DNA of 64,000 nucleotides, from assembly GCA_018873225.1 (NCBI GenBank), contig JAEILZ010000009.1, positions 611,501-675,500 of the forward strand, in the 5' to 3' direction. Position 1 is the stretch's first letter. Every line of letters starts with the position of its first letter. Below, piece after piece: positions 12,101 through 26,695 of the stretch. This DNA is from [Phialemoniopsis] sp. UDSM-2020 (Eukaryota > Ascomycota > Sordariomycetes > Thyridiales > Thyridiaceae). The notes beneath the pieces were generated by a model. That model had not been told where the DNA came from and did no database searches. It was given only the letters and a program-made list of their open reading frames with translations. The position numbers and the translations under genes were made by a program.

Positions 12101-13423
12101 TCATGCGAAGGCTATACTACGACCAACATTACCAACTGTCATAAGGGGACCATAGCCAGTCAGAAGTTCAGAGCAAGACTGCACTAGTGAAAGGTTAAGC
12201 ATCTGAGAGCCCACGAGATTGCATACCATCTTTATACTGGAAACCAACCCCTTGCATCGAGCCGTCTGTAGTTGTGACAAGCACCACGGGGTTCGAAGCC
12301 TCAATTGCCCAATCCAGCCTCTTGCAGATGCGCCATGGGATGTCCTCAGTTAGCTGCAGGAGCCAGCAGCAGATGCACTTTGACCAGCCGCCGCTCTCTA
12401 GCCAATGCGTAATGTGCATATATGCAAGTCTCGCAGGATGATCTACCCTCGATATGCCTCTCCCTGGCCCCGGTCAACAACAAGATCGATCGTACGTCGG
12501 CGATCATCGATTCTAGCGTCATCATGGGTATGGCCCGGCCGCAGATGTAGGCCGTCACCAGTCAAGCTTGATTTCACAGGGTTTCGGCTGCGGCCGTGGG
12601 GGTCTCTCCCAATGGAGGCCACTCAGGGGTAAATCCACGATTGCGCCAATTCGCTGTACCGCGAAGACCGGCTGCAGCGTGAGCAACTGCTTTTACAGCT
12701 AGGCAACAGTCTCACTCCTGTAATGCTTATGGTTTCTTCTGTGGAAGATGTTTGTCTTGTCAAGTAACCCCTTGGAGTTAGTGACTGGGAAAACCTCTAA
12801 GGTAAGAGGCCTCTATGAGGGCATTGATGTAGATCGGTTGATCACAAAATCAGCTGGAAGACCAGAGCTATTCAACTCTACGAGATAGGCACTATTCTTT
12901 TCTTCCAAGGATCCATAGAAGAGGTATCCTGGCTGAAGACTTTGGAGAGTACCTAGGTCACTGAACACATGTAGGCAAAAGCCATGTATATGGAGGTGAA
13001 ATCTCGTCTCCTCTCGTGCTGCAAGAGCTGATGCAGTAGGTAAAGTACTTATCTGATGCTTTATCGAGTCCCATACACCAAACAGAGATGAAGACCGGGG
13101 TCCGTCCAACTTGTTCGTTCAATTGTCTTTGGATCTCGTGGCGAGAGGGGCAGGTGTCGTGACGATTCTTGCTCAGTGCTTCGCTCCTGCCGTTCTCGGC
13201 AGGCATGCAGCAAGGCATCCTCAATGTGTTAAACCGGCGGCAGCTGCGGTCTTCAGCGCAGATACATCGATAAACCATGATCTTCCATTGATTCGATGAG
13301 CCTGATGAGTCAGTGACTAATTCGGCGCAGTTGGGTACCTTGCTCTTCAAGCCTGGCTTTGGTCCTTGCGATGTTCTTTCCTCTTTCTACCTCCAGGCGA
13401 GAAAGTAGGGGGGGGGGAAACAT
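12101..13423 (-). CDS. Possible multi-exon gene, structure unresolved
   Basis: Several signs of a spliced minus-strand gene. An ATG at 13423 opens a frame starting MFPPPLLSRLEVERGKNIAR and ends at a GTACCC donor at 13338, followed by a CACTGAC branch point and a CAG acceptor. Two other canonical short introns can be drawn at 12398-12446 (GTAGAT..CTAG) and 12179-12226 (GTATGC..GCTTAACC..GTGCAG). A 98-codon open frame covers 12813-13109. I could not join these into one unique reading frame: more than one frame reads plausibly, and stops separate some blocks. It may be a real intron-rich gene, a decayed gene or chance. No family is recognised. Confidence 0.25.
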
Positions 13424-14171
13424 CAATCGATTCCAGCTCCTTGCCGTGTGACGGAATTGCCGAGACCGTTATCAAGTAGAGTCTAGTAAATCAACCACTT
13501 CCTTGAGATCCCGCCGGAAGGACTGGACTCATCGATTGATCACCAATGTCATCCGTGATAGTCGATGCACAAGAGGGAGCACCGACACCGCTAACCCCAG
13601 ATCAGATTGATACCCCATCCCAGACCCCTGTACTGCCCCAGGCGAGCCAATTAAGTCGCCGACCGCATTCAGCCTTCCTTACCTACGGTGGGGCCGAAAT
13701 TGTTTCCCACACCCTCCTCAGTCAGCCTCGTACAATTGAAAGTGAAATGACCTAACTCTACGAATGTCTTGTCTCGACCCTCTTGCGATCAATCACAACA
13801 GCTCCCCTTCCGACCCCTCGACGGATCCCAGCGCACATTCGAGACGCCTGGTCATTTTCTGATTGATACGACGCCCCTATAAGCCGAAAGGAGACGGCAC
13901 CCCGCGACACCCAGAACAGCTCCAGCGATCGGCGCGGCGCGCCGCAAACAGCCATCCATTAGCCGCCTGTGCCTTTGCTCGCCCCCAACATCGCGGAGCT
14001 TGGTACAAGTCAGAACCACAACGGCGACAGACCTACAGCGTCTCCAACAAGAGAAATCCGTCGTAGCGGTATTCGACATTCTTCTCGAGGCCAGCTGCTG
14101 CGAGACTTCTCATTCGAAGCGCTTCTTTGATCCAAGCCTCACCAACACAACCACATCACATCGCCCCGGGC
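13424..14171. other. Intergenic, probable divergent promoter region
   Basis: Lies between the unresolved minus-strand locus and the plus-strand gene at 14172. A run of ten G lies just inside the former, at 13408-13417. No other feature is seen. Confidence 0.4.
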
Positions 14172-14833
14172 ATGCCATCAGCCATGTCCAACTCAAACGC
14201 ACCATCAACACCGGTCAAGGTGCCGTCCTCGGCCGCGAGCTACACCCCAGCCACGCTGGACCCAGACCTGCGATCTCAAATAAACACGGTATTAATACGA
14301 GACGGCCATGTCACAAAGTAAGCAAACAATGATCTGGCGCAACCTTTCACAGCACCTGCGCACAACATGACCACAAGACCCATCCTTTCCTCGCTCTTCT
14401 TTTCTGGAAACAGAGACTATATACAAACAAGACACATTCTATCAAAGCAATAGAGTGCTAACACCCCCAACCATCCAGGATCCAAGAACACCTCCTCCAC
14501 ACCCTCCACGCACACCCCTCGAACTGGCCCACCGCGGTCCAGAATCACGCCCTTGCCCTCCTCCGCTCGGGCGAGTGCTCCAACTTCCCCGCCCTCCTCA
14601 AGCGCGTCATGGACGACATACGGCAGGACACCGTCACGGGTGGCAGCAGCGGCAAGGCGGCCAACACCAACGGCACCTCCACCCCGGAGGTGAACGGCAA
14701 GAAGGCGACCAACGGCGAGGCCGCCGGCACGCAAAGCCTGGCCATCCCACAGAGCGTCGTTGACGAGGCACTCAAGGTCACGAGGGAGAGCCTGGAGGCT
14801 GTGTGCGAGATCGAGGACGGTGGCGCTGCTTAA
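14172..14833 (+). CDS. Small conserved fungal protein, possibly Sus1/ENY2-like
   Basis: Exons 14172-14317 and 14479-14833 (166 aa); the 161-nt intron splits a Lys codon and has a GTAAGC donor and CATCCAG acceptor. A second ATG four codons in (14184) is an alternative start. The N-terminus is Ser/Thr/Pro-rich. The core reads LRSQINTVLIRDGHVTK, then IQEHLLHTLHAHPSNWPT and ALALLRSGECSNFPALLKRV. A low-complexity Gly/Asn/Thr insert follows, then IPQSVVDEALKVTRESLEAV. This order of short helices (an INxxLIxxG start and a final xxPxSVxxE helix) is reminiscent of Sus1/ENY2, the SAGA/TREX-2 subunit. The resemblance is by eye only and could be chance. The protein is larger than Sus1 (about 100 aa). Confidence 0.75.
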
Positions 14834-15633
14834 CTATGGGATACGACCATGCTGAGGCGGATTGTCGTGTGGAAGGAAGGGAGGGTTCCTCGAGGTTTGG
14901 AAGCATATTCCAGAGGAGAATCATGTCATACACATCGTCTGGTACCCGGGCGTATGGTGCATCTAACCGGGGGAGATGGATATGGAAGAGGTGTACTTGG
15001 CCGACGATGGCCAGCCTGAGGGGAGTGAAAACAGATTGCGCAGCGGGAAGATGCTGCGAGCAACGCTGTACATATGAACACTACTTGGGATTTTTTTACG
15101 ATACGAGGCGTCTGGGTTTTTGATACTCTAGAAATAACCCCGAAGTGGGCAGTTTTACCAATATGCAGACTGCTGCACTCAATGTGCTAAGTTAGTGAAC
15201 CAGATGTGTGTCGAGGAAAAGGACGGCACGGTCATTACGGATCGACGCCACTTACTCTGATTATCTACATCACGCAATAAAACCGGACTGTGCATAATAT
15301 GTTCGTGAATGAAAGCATCAATTAGCTACTTCTATCTCGACTGCAAGAGCAGTGCATCCATCCTCCGTTGTCTACGGCACCCAGATGAAGTCACTTCAGT
15401 AAAAGCTTGACGACCAAGAGCCTCCTCGTTCATGACCAGAGAAATGAGTTATCAGCGATCTACCAACTCCGCTCACCCAATCCATGCAATGTACGACCAG
15501 GAGTATTACAGGGCGGGGCATCCTAAAGGACAGCGGAGAGCCGAGGCTGCCACCGCCGCATTCTTCAAGGATAAGCCGTCGGCTGCAGGGACTGGGTTTT
15601 GTGTAAAAACTAGAATACAGGGGCATGAACAGC
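14834..15633. other. Convergent 3' intergenic region
   Basis: About 0.8 kb between the stops of the small protein (+) and Cdc48 (-). No coding signal; presumed 3' UTRs. Confidence 0.6.
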
Positions 15634-18416
<2,783 letters not shown>

Positions 18417-21400
18417 TTTGTCAGCGTGATCGTGGGAGCAGGGTGACGGGTTTGTTTGTTGAGAACCAGGATGTCCGAGCGGGATCTGATCTAGACTTGA
18501 GAGGAGTAGAGGAGATCGTTTGAAAAACACAAAGTCGTGCCGACGAGAAGTTCTACTACCGCCAGACGAGAGAGATGAGAAAAGGATAAGGAAAGGTGGA
18601 AGGATGAGAGGAAGGTGAGGATTTTGGGAGAAGGTTTGATGATGGAGATAGGTAGAGATGGAGGATGAGCTGTCCGGAGTTTCGTAATGCCTAGTACAGT
18701 GTCTCTCTACCTTATTCAGTGCCCTCCAAAGGCGACAGCTGCGAGCAGTGACTAGGCGACCACTAGGATGACGACTTGAATGCGGCAAATCGGCCCCACT
18801 TCTTGCCTCCTCCAGTGAGAGACAGCCTGTGCCTTCCACTAGGTGGCCCAAGCTTCCCCTTTGGCCTTTGCTTCAGGCACAGAGTGGCCTTTTTGAAGGC
18901 CTTGGAAGCTTCCAACACCTTCCACACTTGCTGACAGACTTGACAGCCCGGCGGCCTGGTAGCACTTACCCTGCCACCTGTCGCCTCCTTACCTAGTAGT
19001 CAGTCCCTTTGCTTTACTTACTTCAGTTGCTGCCAAATGGCAATGCGGCTTTCAAGCTCGACCAGGTTGATGCCCAATAGATGACCATATGGGCAAATGG
19101 TAAAATGATATCGAAAATCTAAGACCCTTCGTACATCTTGTTAGCATTTTCCCTTTGAGTTTGAAAGGTGCTTCCACCTACCTGGCCAGCTTCAATTTTG
19201 AGCATGTCGCGATCATCCAAGGCCTCCCTCTTGAGCATGTTTGGGCTATGTATGATACATTAGCACTCGGACAGTCGCAACATGAAGACACATATCGTTG
19301 TCAAAGTGGACGATCAAGTTTACGTGCAATAATTATCTTGCACTTTTCTCATGATCGATCTGATTCACAATACCTTGGAAATTTTTAATTTGAAACAACG
19401 CCTGGCGAGAAGTCCAAACTATACATAATCTAGGTATGTTGAATGGCCGGTTCGTACAAGCGGGTCGCCAAGCCCAGGAGATCAACCCTCGTGTAAGACC
19501 GCACGCCTAAGTGGTCATCCAGACTTGATAATTTTCTTTTATTTTGTTTTAAGCAGAGCTCGAAGACATCCTTGTGAGGGAATTTCGACTGACGGGCAGA
19601 TCCGGTCCCTCGGTCCGTGATGTTGACGTTGCAAATGACTGATGATCAAGCTCAAGGCAATGTCGGAGTATTGTGCGCCGGCACCCTGAGCATAAAGGAA
19701 TAGCTGCGAAAGCACACTTCTGTCTTTTCAATGTTTCTTCGATACCAAGTAACACCACATATATTTTCGTCGTCACGTTCTGTCTCCCGTGTCACCGGGC
19801 CACGAAAGGGCGACTGCCGAACCCGTCGCCTAGCTCAGCCGCCGTGCGTTTGTTATTCAGGATCGCCAAGAGGACACCACCCTGATATCAGGCGCCAACC
19901 CGCGCGGTTGACCATCGTGGTTAAGCTTGGTCTCGATGACAGGCATGCCCCCTACTCACACAGTAACCTATTTGAGCCACCCTGATTTACCTATCTATGT
20001 CATCTTCCAAGCGACCAGTCTCACGGTTCTCACCTCCTCTCACACCCCCCTGCCGGGCCCTGTTCCGAGCGATTCCAGCGTGCATTGGGGTTTCATGGGT
20101 CCGTCAGCTTTCATATGATTCTGGTCATCCCAGCAAGTCGTATTCCGTCCAACCAGAAAGAGCCGAGCCCACCTTATTATATACCTGATCCGGGATTCAA
20201 TGCATCATCACCATATCACAACGACATAGATAGTAATTCGTCTGCCTGGCAAGCCGCCATCCAACCCTCGACAAACACCTGGTAGGTAGGATCAGGGCAG
20301 ACGGCCCTTGCATGCATCCTACTTGAGTTGTTGCCATGTGTGGTCAGCAAGCCCTCAGCAGAAAGTAACTAATCAGTTGGCCGAAATAGCATGTGCTGAG
20401 CCGTTAGAAGCCGTTACTTGGCCCTACCGGCACAGTCCAGGATGTGGGTGTTGCAACGGTCTTGAGCAGAGACAAGCTGAGAAGACACTTTTGCGAGTAC
20501 GGAGTATCCTCCACGTGCTAGATGGTCCAGACATAGACCTTACAGGTCAACTTCCTTGGATTTTATTCCCGGGTCTAAAGAGCATATCCACGGGGTTCCG
20601 TGGACATAGCTGTCCCCCGCCATTCCGACTGGGGCAATGTCCACGACTGGCTCGAAATCCCTGCGTCAAGACTTGGGATGATACCTTTACGTCAGCAGCA
20701 GATACGTTCTCGAAAGAGAGGGGGGGCACCAGGAACCAGTCGGGAAACCTGTCGATTTGGGTTTCCTACATGGTTAGCCGCACATCACAGTTGAGGGAAC
20801 ATTAACCGCGCTGCCTAATCGCTGTCATGCACTACCCTTGAGATGGCCTCGAGGGGTCGTGCCATGGCGGGTGGACACCCACTAAGAAACAGGATTTCAG
20901 GGATCGCTGAAGGGCCGATGCACTGGGACCAAATGAGAGGGTGATTTCAACAGGCGATCCACAATATTAGGTGTGTCGTCTGTTCGCCCACTCACCGGTA
21001 GGGCTGTGCTGTGCCATTAGTGTGCTTACAGCTCGGTCTTGCCCCAGTTTGCTCCTCATTGACTATCTTGTCAGTGGGTAGTCTGGCACTAAGGAGGTAA
21101 ACCTCCCCACGCTTCGGCGACCTGTCGTCGGAAGGGGAATCGGCGGTCGAGTGGATAGCTGCTGATGATGTCTTGTTGCATGATGGTTTGACAAGATCAG
21201 AACAAGGTTGGCGGCGTAGTTGCTTGCCGCAGTGCTGACCTAATCTTGAGCTGAACGAGGTTGAACGAAGCGGCCCAGACACGCCTGCCTGGGTTTGGAA
21301 AGGCAACCTCATCTCGATGGAGCAGGAGACATCCATGATACCTCCAGTTCTTCGGACAGGACGGAGGACTGGAGTCTGGTTGTAGCTGCGTCTCTTTTTG

Positions 21401-21790
21401 AGCATGTTAGTCGCTGCTGCCCTGTTCCAAGAAGACCGGCGTCTGGGCCGTGCGACAGCACTCATGCCCAATGTGGAAGGGTTGGTAACCCCCCCTTCGA
21501 GGCCCCCCTGGGCGCTGGAGACGGGGTCCTCCTCTCACTTATTGCCCGTTCGGCGCTATCCACGATCACAAGTCCCCGGCATAGAGTGCGGCCTGTGGAT
21601 GAAGTGCTTGAATGAAACTCCCCCAGATCGAGCCTTGAATGTTCTTTTACATTTCCACCGCCGATCTCTCCGCCGAATGTCATCTTGAAATTTTCCTCTT
21701 TCTTTCTCTCACTGCTTCATTCTTCTTCATGAACTCCCTTTCAGTTCTTCCCCCTTCTCCTTTGTTATATGCAGTTGCGGCAGCATCACC
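18417..21790. other. 3.4-kb divergent spacer between cdc48 and a transcription-factor gene
   Basis: Contains the leader and promoter of cdc48 (CT/GA-rich near 18480-18660) and of the Zn2Cys6 gene (pyrimidine-rich near 21690-21770). The middle part (about 19.0-19.6 kb) is noticeably AT-rich. Open frames up to 165 codons occur but lack codon bias, so I call no gene. Confidence 0.5.
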
Positions 21791-24125
21791 ATGAATCCCC
21801 TTTACAGCCGGCGCTACGTGCCCGAAATGGCCAACGACTCCGACTCCCCGCCCCAACGGTCCGCACCGTCTGGCCGGAAGGGCTCCAAAAAGGTCAGAAC
21901 AGGATGTATAACCTGCAAGTACGTGTCCATGAAGAGAGCAACAAGGGGAAATATTCTCTTCTTCTAGAAGATTGCCCTATGCAATGGCTAAAACGTAAAA
22001 TAGAATCCGCAAGGTGAAATGTGATGAGACAAAACCGTTCTGTCTACGGTGTACCAAGACGGGACGAAAATGCGATGGATATCTGGATCCCAAGGCCCTG
22101 GCCTCACGACGAAGATCTAAAGACCAAGATTCAAGACCATATTCGTCACTATCGTTATTATTAGAATGGGCTTCACCAGAGGAGCAACGGTCTTTCCACT
22201 TCTTCCAGCAAGTCGCCGCTCCTAAGCTATCCGGCGACCTTGATGCCTTTTTCTGGAAGGTACTTGTTCTGCAAGTATGTCAAAGCGAACCAGCGGTTCG
22301 GCATGCAGTTCTGGCCGTGAGCAGTCTATACGAAGACTTGATGCAGAACGCCTTCGATACAAGCGCTGTACACAAGCGCTCGTTCGCCCTTCAGCAGTAT
22401 AACATGGCCATTGCGTGCCTCCTCGACCAGATGAACGGTTCAGCGAATAGGCCGATGGGTTCTCTTCTGACTTGTGTGCTTTTCGTCTGCATCGAATTCA
22501 TGCAAAGTAAAGACAAGGAGTCGATGATCCATCTCGAACAAGGCCGGCAGATTCTCGTGCAATTAGACAAGCAGGGGACGGCATCTAGAGACCCGGACAT
22601 TGACATCATCAAGGAGCACCTCGTGCCAATCTACACGAGATTGAGTCTGAACTCGTTTCTGTTCGGCGGCACCCCGGTACCGATACCGCATTCTCTCAAA
22701 CTGCTTAGCCAAACTCCAGCATCATTCAACTCGATCTTTGAGGCTCGCTATACAGTATACGAATTCCTCGACCGAACGCTCAGGTTTACGCAGAGATCTC
22801 GGCCACTCAGGTTCAAAAAGCGGATATCTCGAGAGGTGCTGCGAGGTTTTGAATCCGAACAAGACTATCTTTTCGGTCAGCTGTCCAAAATAAACGTTGC
22901 CATGTCCCTTTTCCAAGCATCTTCGTCCAAAGACGCCACGGAAGCCGACCTTGCCGGCCTACGATTATATCTCCATATCGTCAAGATATGGATTGGCACA
23001 GCACTCAGCAACCGAGAATCAGATTTTGACAAGCACGTCGACTCGTTTTCGGCGGTTGTACCGCTGTGCGCAACCATCATCGAAGCCGCCGCCTCGGGTC
23101 GACAAAGAGAAGTGCTCCAATACCGGGCATCGAACGCTACTGCACCTTCGATATCTCGGTCAATATCACCCTCTATGACCTCGGGGCCACCGCCACGCGA
23201 CTCGTATTTCTTTACGATGGAAGCTAACACCATACCGCCGCTCTACTTCGTCGCCACCAAGTGCCGGCACTCGCTGATCCGCCACGCAGCCATCGACCTC
23301 CTGCGACGAAGCCCCGTGCGCAAAGAAAACCTCTGGCGGGCGGACATGGTGCTCCCCCTCGCGGAACATGTCATCGAGCTCGAGGAGAGGGCTATGCAGG
23401 AGGAGATGGGACCGCCCCTGGCGCCAATAGCCGCTCCATTTGGCTTCCCCAAGCAGGAGACCTCTCCGGAACCCTGGGGGAACCGGCTGGAGGAGCTCCT
23501 CATGGCGGACGCGTTCAACATGAGCGGTGCTACAGCGACCAACCATGGACTAGGAGTGCCAAGCAGACCCCTCTCGGCAACGAGCTTCCCCGACCCGGGC
23601 GCCGCGCTCGACCTCGAGATGCCCGTCGACCCGGCCATACTCATCGAGGCCGCCGAGATCGCCTCCTCGCAGCACTCGTTCGGCGGCGCCACGGCCTTCT
23701 CCTCGTCCTCCCCCGACGCGGCCCTCGGCGCGCTGAGCACCGCCGACCCGACGAATATCCTCCTCGACGCCGCGCCCCCGCAGGACGCCTTCCTCGGTAT
23801 CCCCGCCACGAGCGTGAGTCGCCGACAGGAGCCCGTCACGGCCGAGACTCTGGCGCGCATCCAGCACCAACAACACCGGTTCCCCTCGGGATCACCGGCC
23901 GCGAGTAGCTCGGCTGCTGGGGGGTCGTCGTCGCCCGGCCGGTCGCAGACGCATCAGCAGCAGGGCAATATGGAGCCGCCATTTGGACTGCCGGAGCACC
24001 TGCGCGTGCACGACGTGATCATCGGGCCCGAGGACGAGGGCGGCAGCTGGATCACGGCGTTTAGGAAGCCCGGGGGCTTAGATGGGGATTGGGATGTGCG
24101 GACGGAGTATGTTGCTGTGGCTTGA
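21791..24125 (+). CDS. Zn(II)2Cys6 fungal transcription factor
   Basis: Exons 21791-21918 and 22004-24125 (749 aa). The 85-nt intron falls inside the zinc cluster, right after the second Cys. The binuclear cluster uses Cys 39, 42, 49, 56, 59 and 66 (CITCKIRKVKC, then FCLRC and a final C of GRKC), so it should bind CGG-type half-sites as a nuclear regulator. The middle region (about 100-500) is a helical region like the fungal-specific transcription factor domain. The C-terminal 250 residues are Pro/Ser/Ala-rich and low in complexity, a likely activation region. No coiled coil is obvious after the cluster. The target pathway cannot be told from the neighbours, which are housekeeping genes. Confidence 0.93.
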
Positions 24126-24805
24126 GGAGGTGTGTATGGATGTAAGCCGGTGTATAGATCTGGGGAGATCAAGGAGACAGGTTTGATTTAGGGGGGCCAA
24201 AGATGTATCTCGCTGTTTTCACTATTGTCTCGGAATCTGGTTGCTTTTGGACGGTTCGGTGGCCTGGGAGGCGTTCTTGGAGATACCAGGTCTGGGTTGG
24301 GGCGTTTGAGGTAGGATGAGCTACCCGAATAGTTAGCCAAGGAGTTTTAGGTGTTTGGATAGTTCAACAAGCTCCTCGGGGAGTATTAGTACATATACTC
24401 TCTGAAGTCTGTATGTCTGACACTCATGCTGTCTTATGGTCACTTAGAGGCATTCATCAATCCACGGTCTGGTGAGTCGTATGACACAAAACGCCGTCTT
24501 TTGATATTCAACAGGAATCAGAGATTCCTTCCTATCGATACAACAGAAGAGATACCAACAACAAAGCAAAGATAAAGCATTCATCCCAGAAATGTATTCC
24601 CCTTTGGCCCCCCGTTGGTCTATAAAGAGCTTCTTTTTGTGCCGCCCACCGCTGCCTACCGGAGGTATCCCTCGATTCCCACCATTTCTAATATTACGTG
24701 CGTCGAATTACAACACATTCTCCCGATACTTTTCTTTCAGTCCTCACTGCGCGAGCTGGAAATCGCGAGCAGCTGGTATTGTTCTGTGGGGTATATGCAA
24801 TCTCC
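24126..24805. other. Convergent 3' intergenic region
   Basis: About 0.7 kb between the stops of the transcription factor (+) and the NADH dehydrogenase (-). Nothing coding is seen. Confidence 0.6.
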
Positions 24806-26695
24806 TTACTCTCGGGAGACGTCACGGCCAAAGACCTTGGACTTGACCCAGTCGTTGATAACGAGCAGACGGTTGCGGGCTGTTGTAGGACACATTGTCA
24901 GCAATGTGGACTTTGAACATGTCAAAGGGGTAAAAGAAAACTTACTGCTGAAGCACATGGAAAGGTAGGCGCTGCGCCAGAAGAGGAAGGTCAGGCTACC
25001 GCCGGTGGCGACGTTGCCGTTGAACCAGCTGACGTCGGCGACGGCCTTCTCGCTGCCAATGTAGGCCAGGCTGCCCTGGTGCGAGTAGTGGAAGGGCTTG
25101 ACGTCCTGGATGCGGCGCAGCTGGCGCTCGTGCTCCTCGATGCGCGTGCTGACCTCGGCCGAGTTGCCGGGCTTGAGGTTGAGCGACGAGCTCAGGTCGC
25201 GGATGCTGGCCTCGAGGGCCTCGGTCTTGGCCATGTTGTTGAAGAGGCGCGCGAGGAAGGTGCCCTCCTGGGAGGCGACCTGGGCGGTGGGCGCGTACCC
25301 GGCGACGGCGCAGTCGCCGACGGCCCAGATGTCGCGCGTGCCCTGGACGACGAGGTACTCGTTGACGGCGAGGCCGCGGCGCGAGTCGGCCTGGGCGGGG
25401 ATCTTGGACATGAGGTCCTTGATCATGGGGCGGACGGCGTTGCCCGTGGCCCAGACGAGCAGGCCGTAGTTGAACTTGACGCGCTCCTTCTTGCCGTCCG
25501 GGCCGGTGACCTCGGCCTCGACGGTCTTGTCGCTGACGTTCTTGACCATGGTCTTGGTCTTGATGTCGATCTTCTCCTCCTTGAAGGTGCTCTCGGTGTA
25601 GTCGATCAGCTGCTTGGAGAAGCTGGGCAGGACGTTGGGCAGGGCCTCGATCAGGGTCACGCGGAAGCGGTCGGCGATGTCGGGGATCAGCTTGCGGATG
25701 TCCTCCTCGAAGAAGTCCTGCAGCTCGCCGGCGAACTCGACGCCCGTGGGGCCACCGCCGACAACAACCATGTGAAGCAGGCGGTCGATCTCCTCGGGGC
25801 TCTGGTCCTTGAAGGCGGCGGTCTCGACGCAGTCCATGATCTTCTTGCGGATGCGCTGGGCGTCGCCAATCTCCTTGAGGAAGCACGAGTGCTCGCGGAC
25901 GCCGGGGATGCCAAAGGTGGAGTTCTCGGCGCCGACGCCGATGACGAGCATGTCGTAGGGGACCTCGGTCGCGACGACGTCGCCCTTGACGTCCGAGTTG
26001 TCAAAGATCTTGACGACCTTGCGGTCCGGGTCGATGGAGCTGGCCTCGGCCTCGTAGAACTTGACCGAGGCGCGCTTGTGGCGCAGGATGGAGCGGATGG
26101 GCTCCATGATGGAGCGGTGCTCGATCAGGCCGGTGGTGCATGACGGCAGCAGGGGGGTGAAGAGGAAGTAGTTGCGTGGGGAGATGACGACAACGTTGTA
26201 GTTCTCGGTGTCGAGCTGCTTGAGGAGGGAGACGGAGCCCCAGCCAGTACCTGTGATAAGGAAATTGAGTCAGCGCTGCTCAGTTTTTCGCTCTGTGCGA
26301 CTTGCAGAGATAAGCTTACCAAGGACGACGAGGGTCTTCTTGTTGGGATCAGCCTCGAATTGAGGCTCCGGGTGCCTGTCGAGGTAGACGCCGTAGCCAA
26401 TCCAGACCAGACCACCGAGGGTTGAGAGGTAGGTCAACCTCCAAATCCAGCGCAGGGTCCGGAATCTCCTGGGCTTCTTGGGCGCTACCACGGGGGCGGC
26501 ATCTGCGTACTGTCTCCTGAACTGGCGGGCGACGGGCCTCGTCGTCGTCCGGGCTGCGAGAGTAGCTCTGGCGGGAGTGGAAAAGGCATTGCGGGAGGAG
26601 GTCGAGAGGAAGCGGCTTGCGACCCGGGGAGCGGGTGTACCGGCTCCCAATTGAGCCGGCGCAAGTCGGCGCAGGGCTCTGGACGAGGCGGCCAT
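24806..26695 (-). CDS. nde1: External alternative (type II) NADH:ubiquinone oxidoreductase, mitochondrial
   Basis: Rotenone-insensitive enzyme that passes electrons from cytosolic NADH to ubiquinone without pumping protons. Exons on the minus strand: 26695-26320, 26250-24946 and 24879-24806 (584 aa). The only ATG that fits is at 26695. Residues 1-60 are Arg/Ser/Ala-rich, a mitochondrial presequence. A single helix at about 83-104 (WIWRLTYLSTLGGLVWIGYG) would anchor it in the inner membrane facing outward. FAD-binding motif VVLGTGWGS at 123-131; NADH-binding motif VVVGGGPTG at 287-295; second FAD contact WAVGDCA. The conserved tail ends WVKSKVFGRDVSRE. I see no EF-hand insert, so it is closer to the shorter NDE type than to calcium-binding NDE1. 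The gene number is therefore a guess. Confidence 0.93.

Noticed and set aside
18904..18913. GGAAGCTTCC dyad upstream of cdc48 as a heat-shock element
   Set aside because: Only two of the usual three alternating GAA/TTC units are present and it lies nearly 500 bp from the ATG, so it is not strong enough to call as a separate site.
20736..20754. A 19-nt stretch identical, as I recall it, to part of the lac region found in common cloning vectors
   Set aside because: The flanks on both sides do not match that region, so this is more likely coincidence than vector contamination. A vector screen of the assembly would settle it.
20308..20805. 165-codon open frame on the plus strand upstream of the transcription-factor gene
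   Set aside because: Mixed codon use, no domain and no splice sites that extend it.
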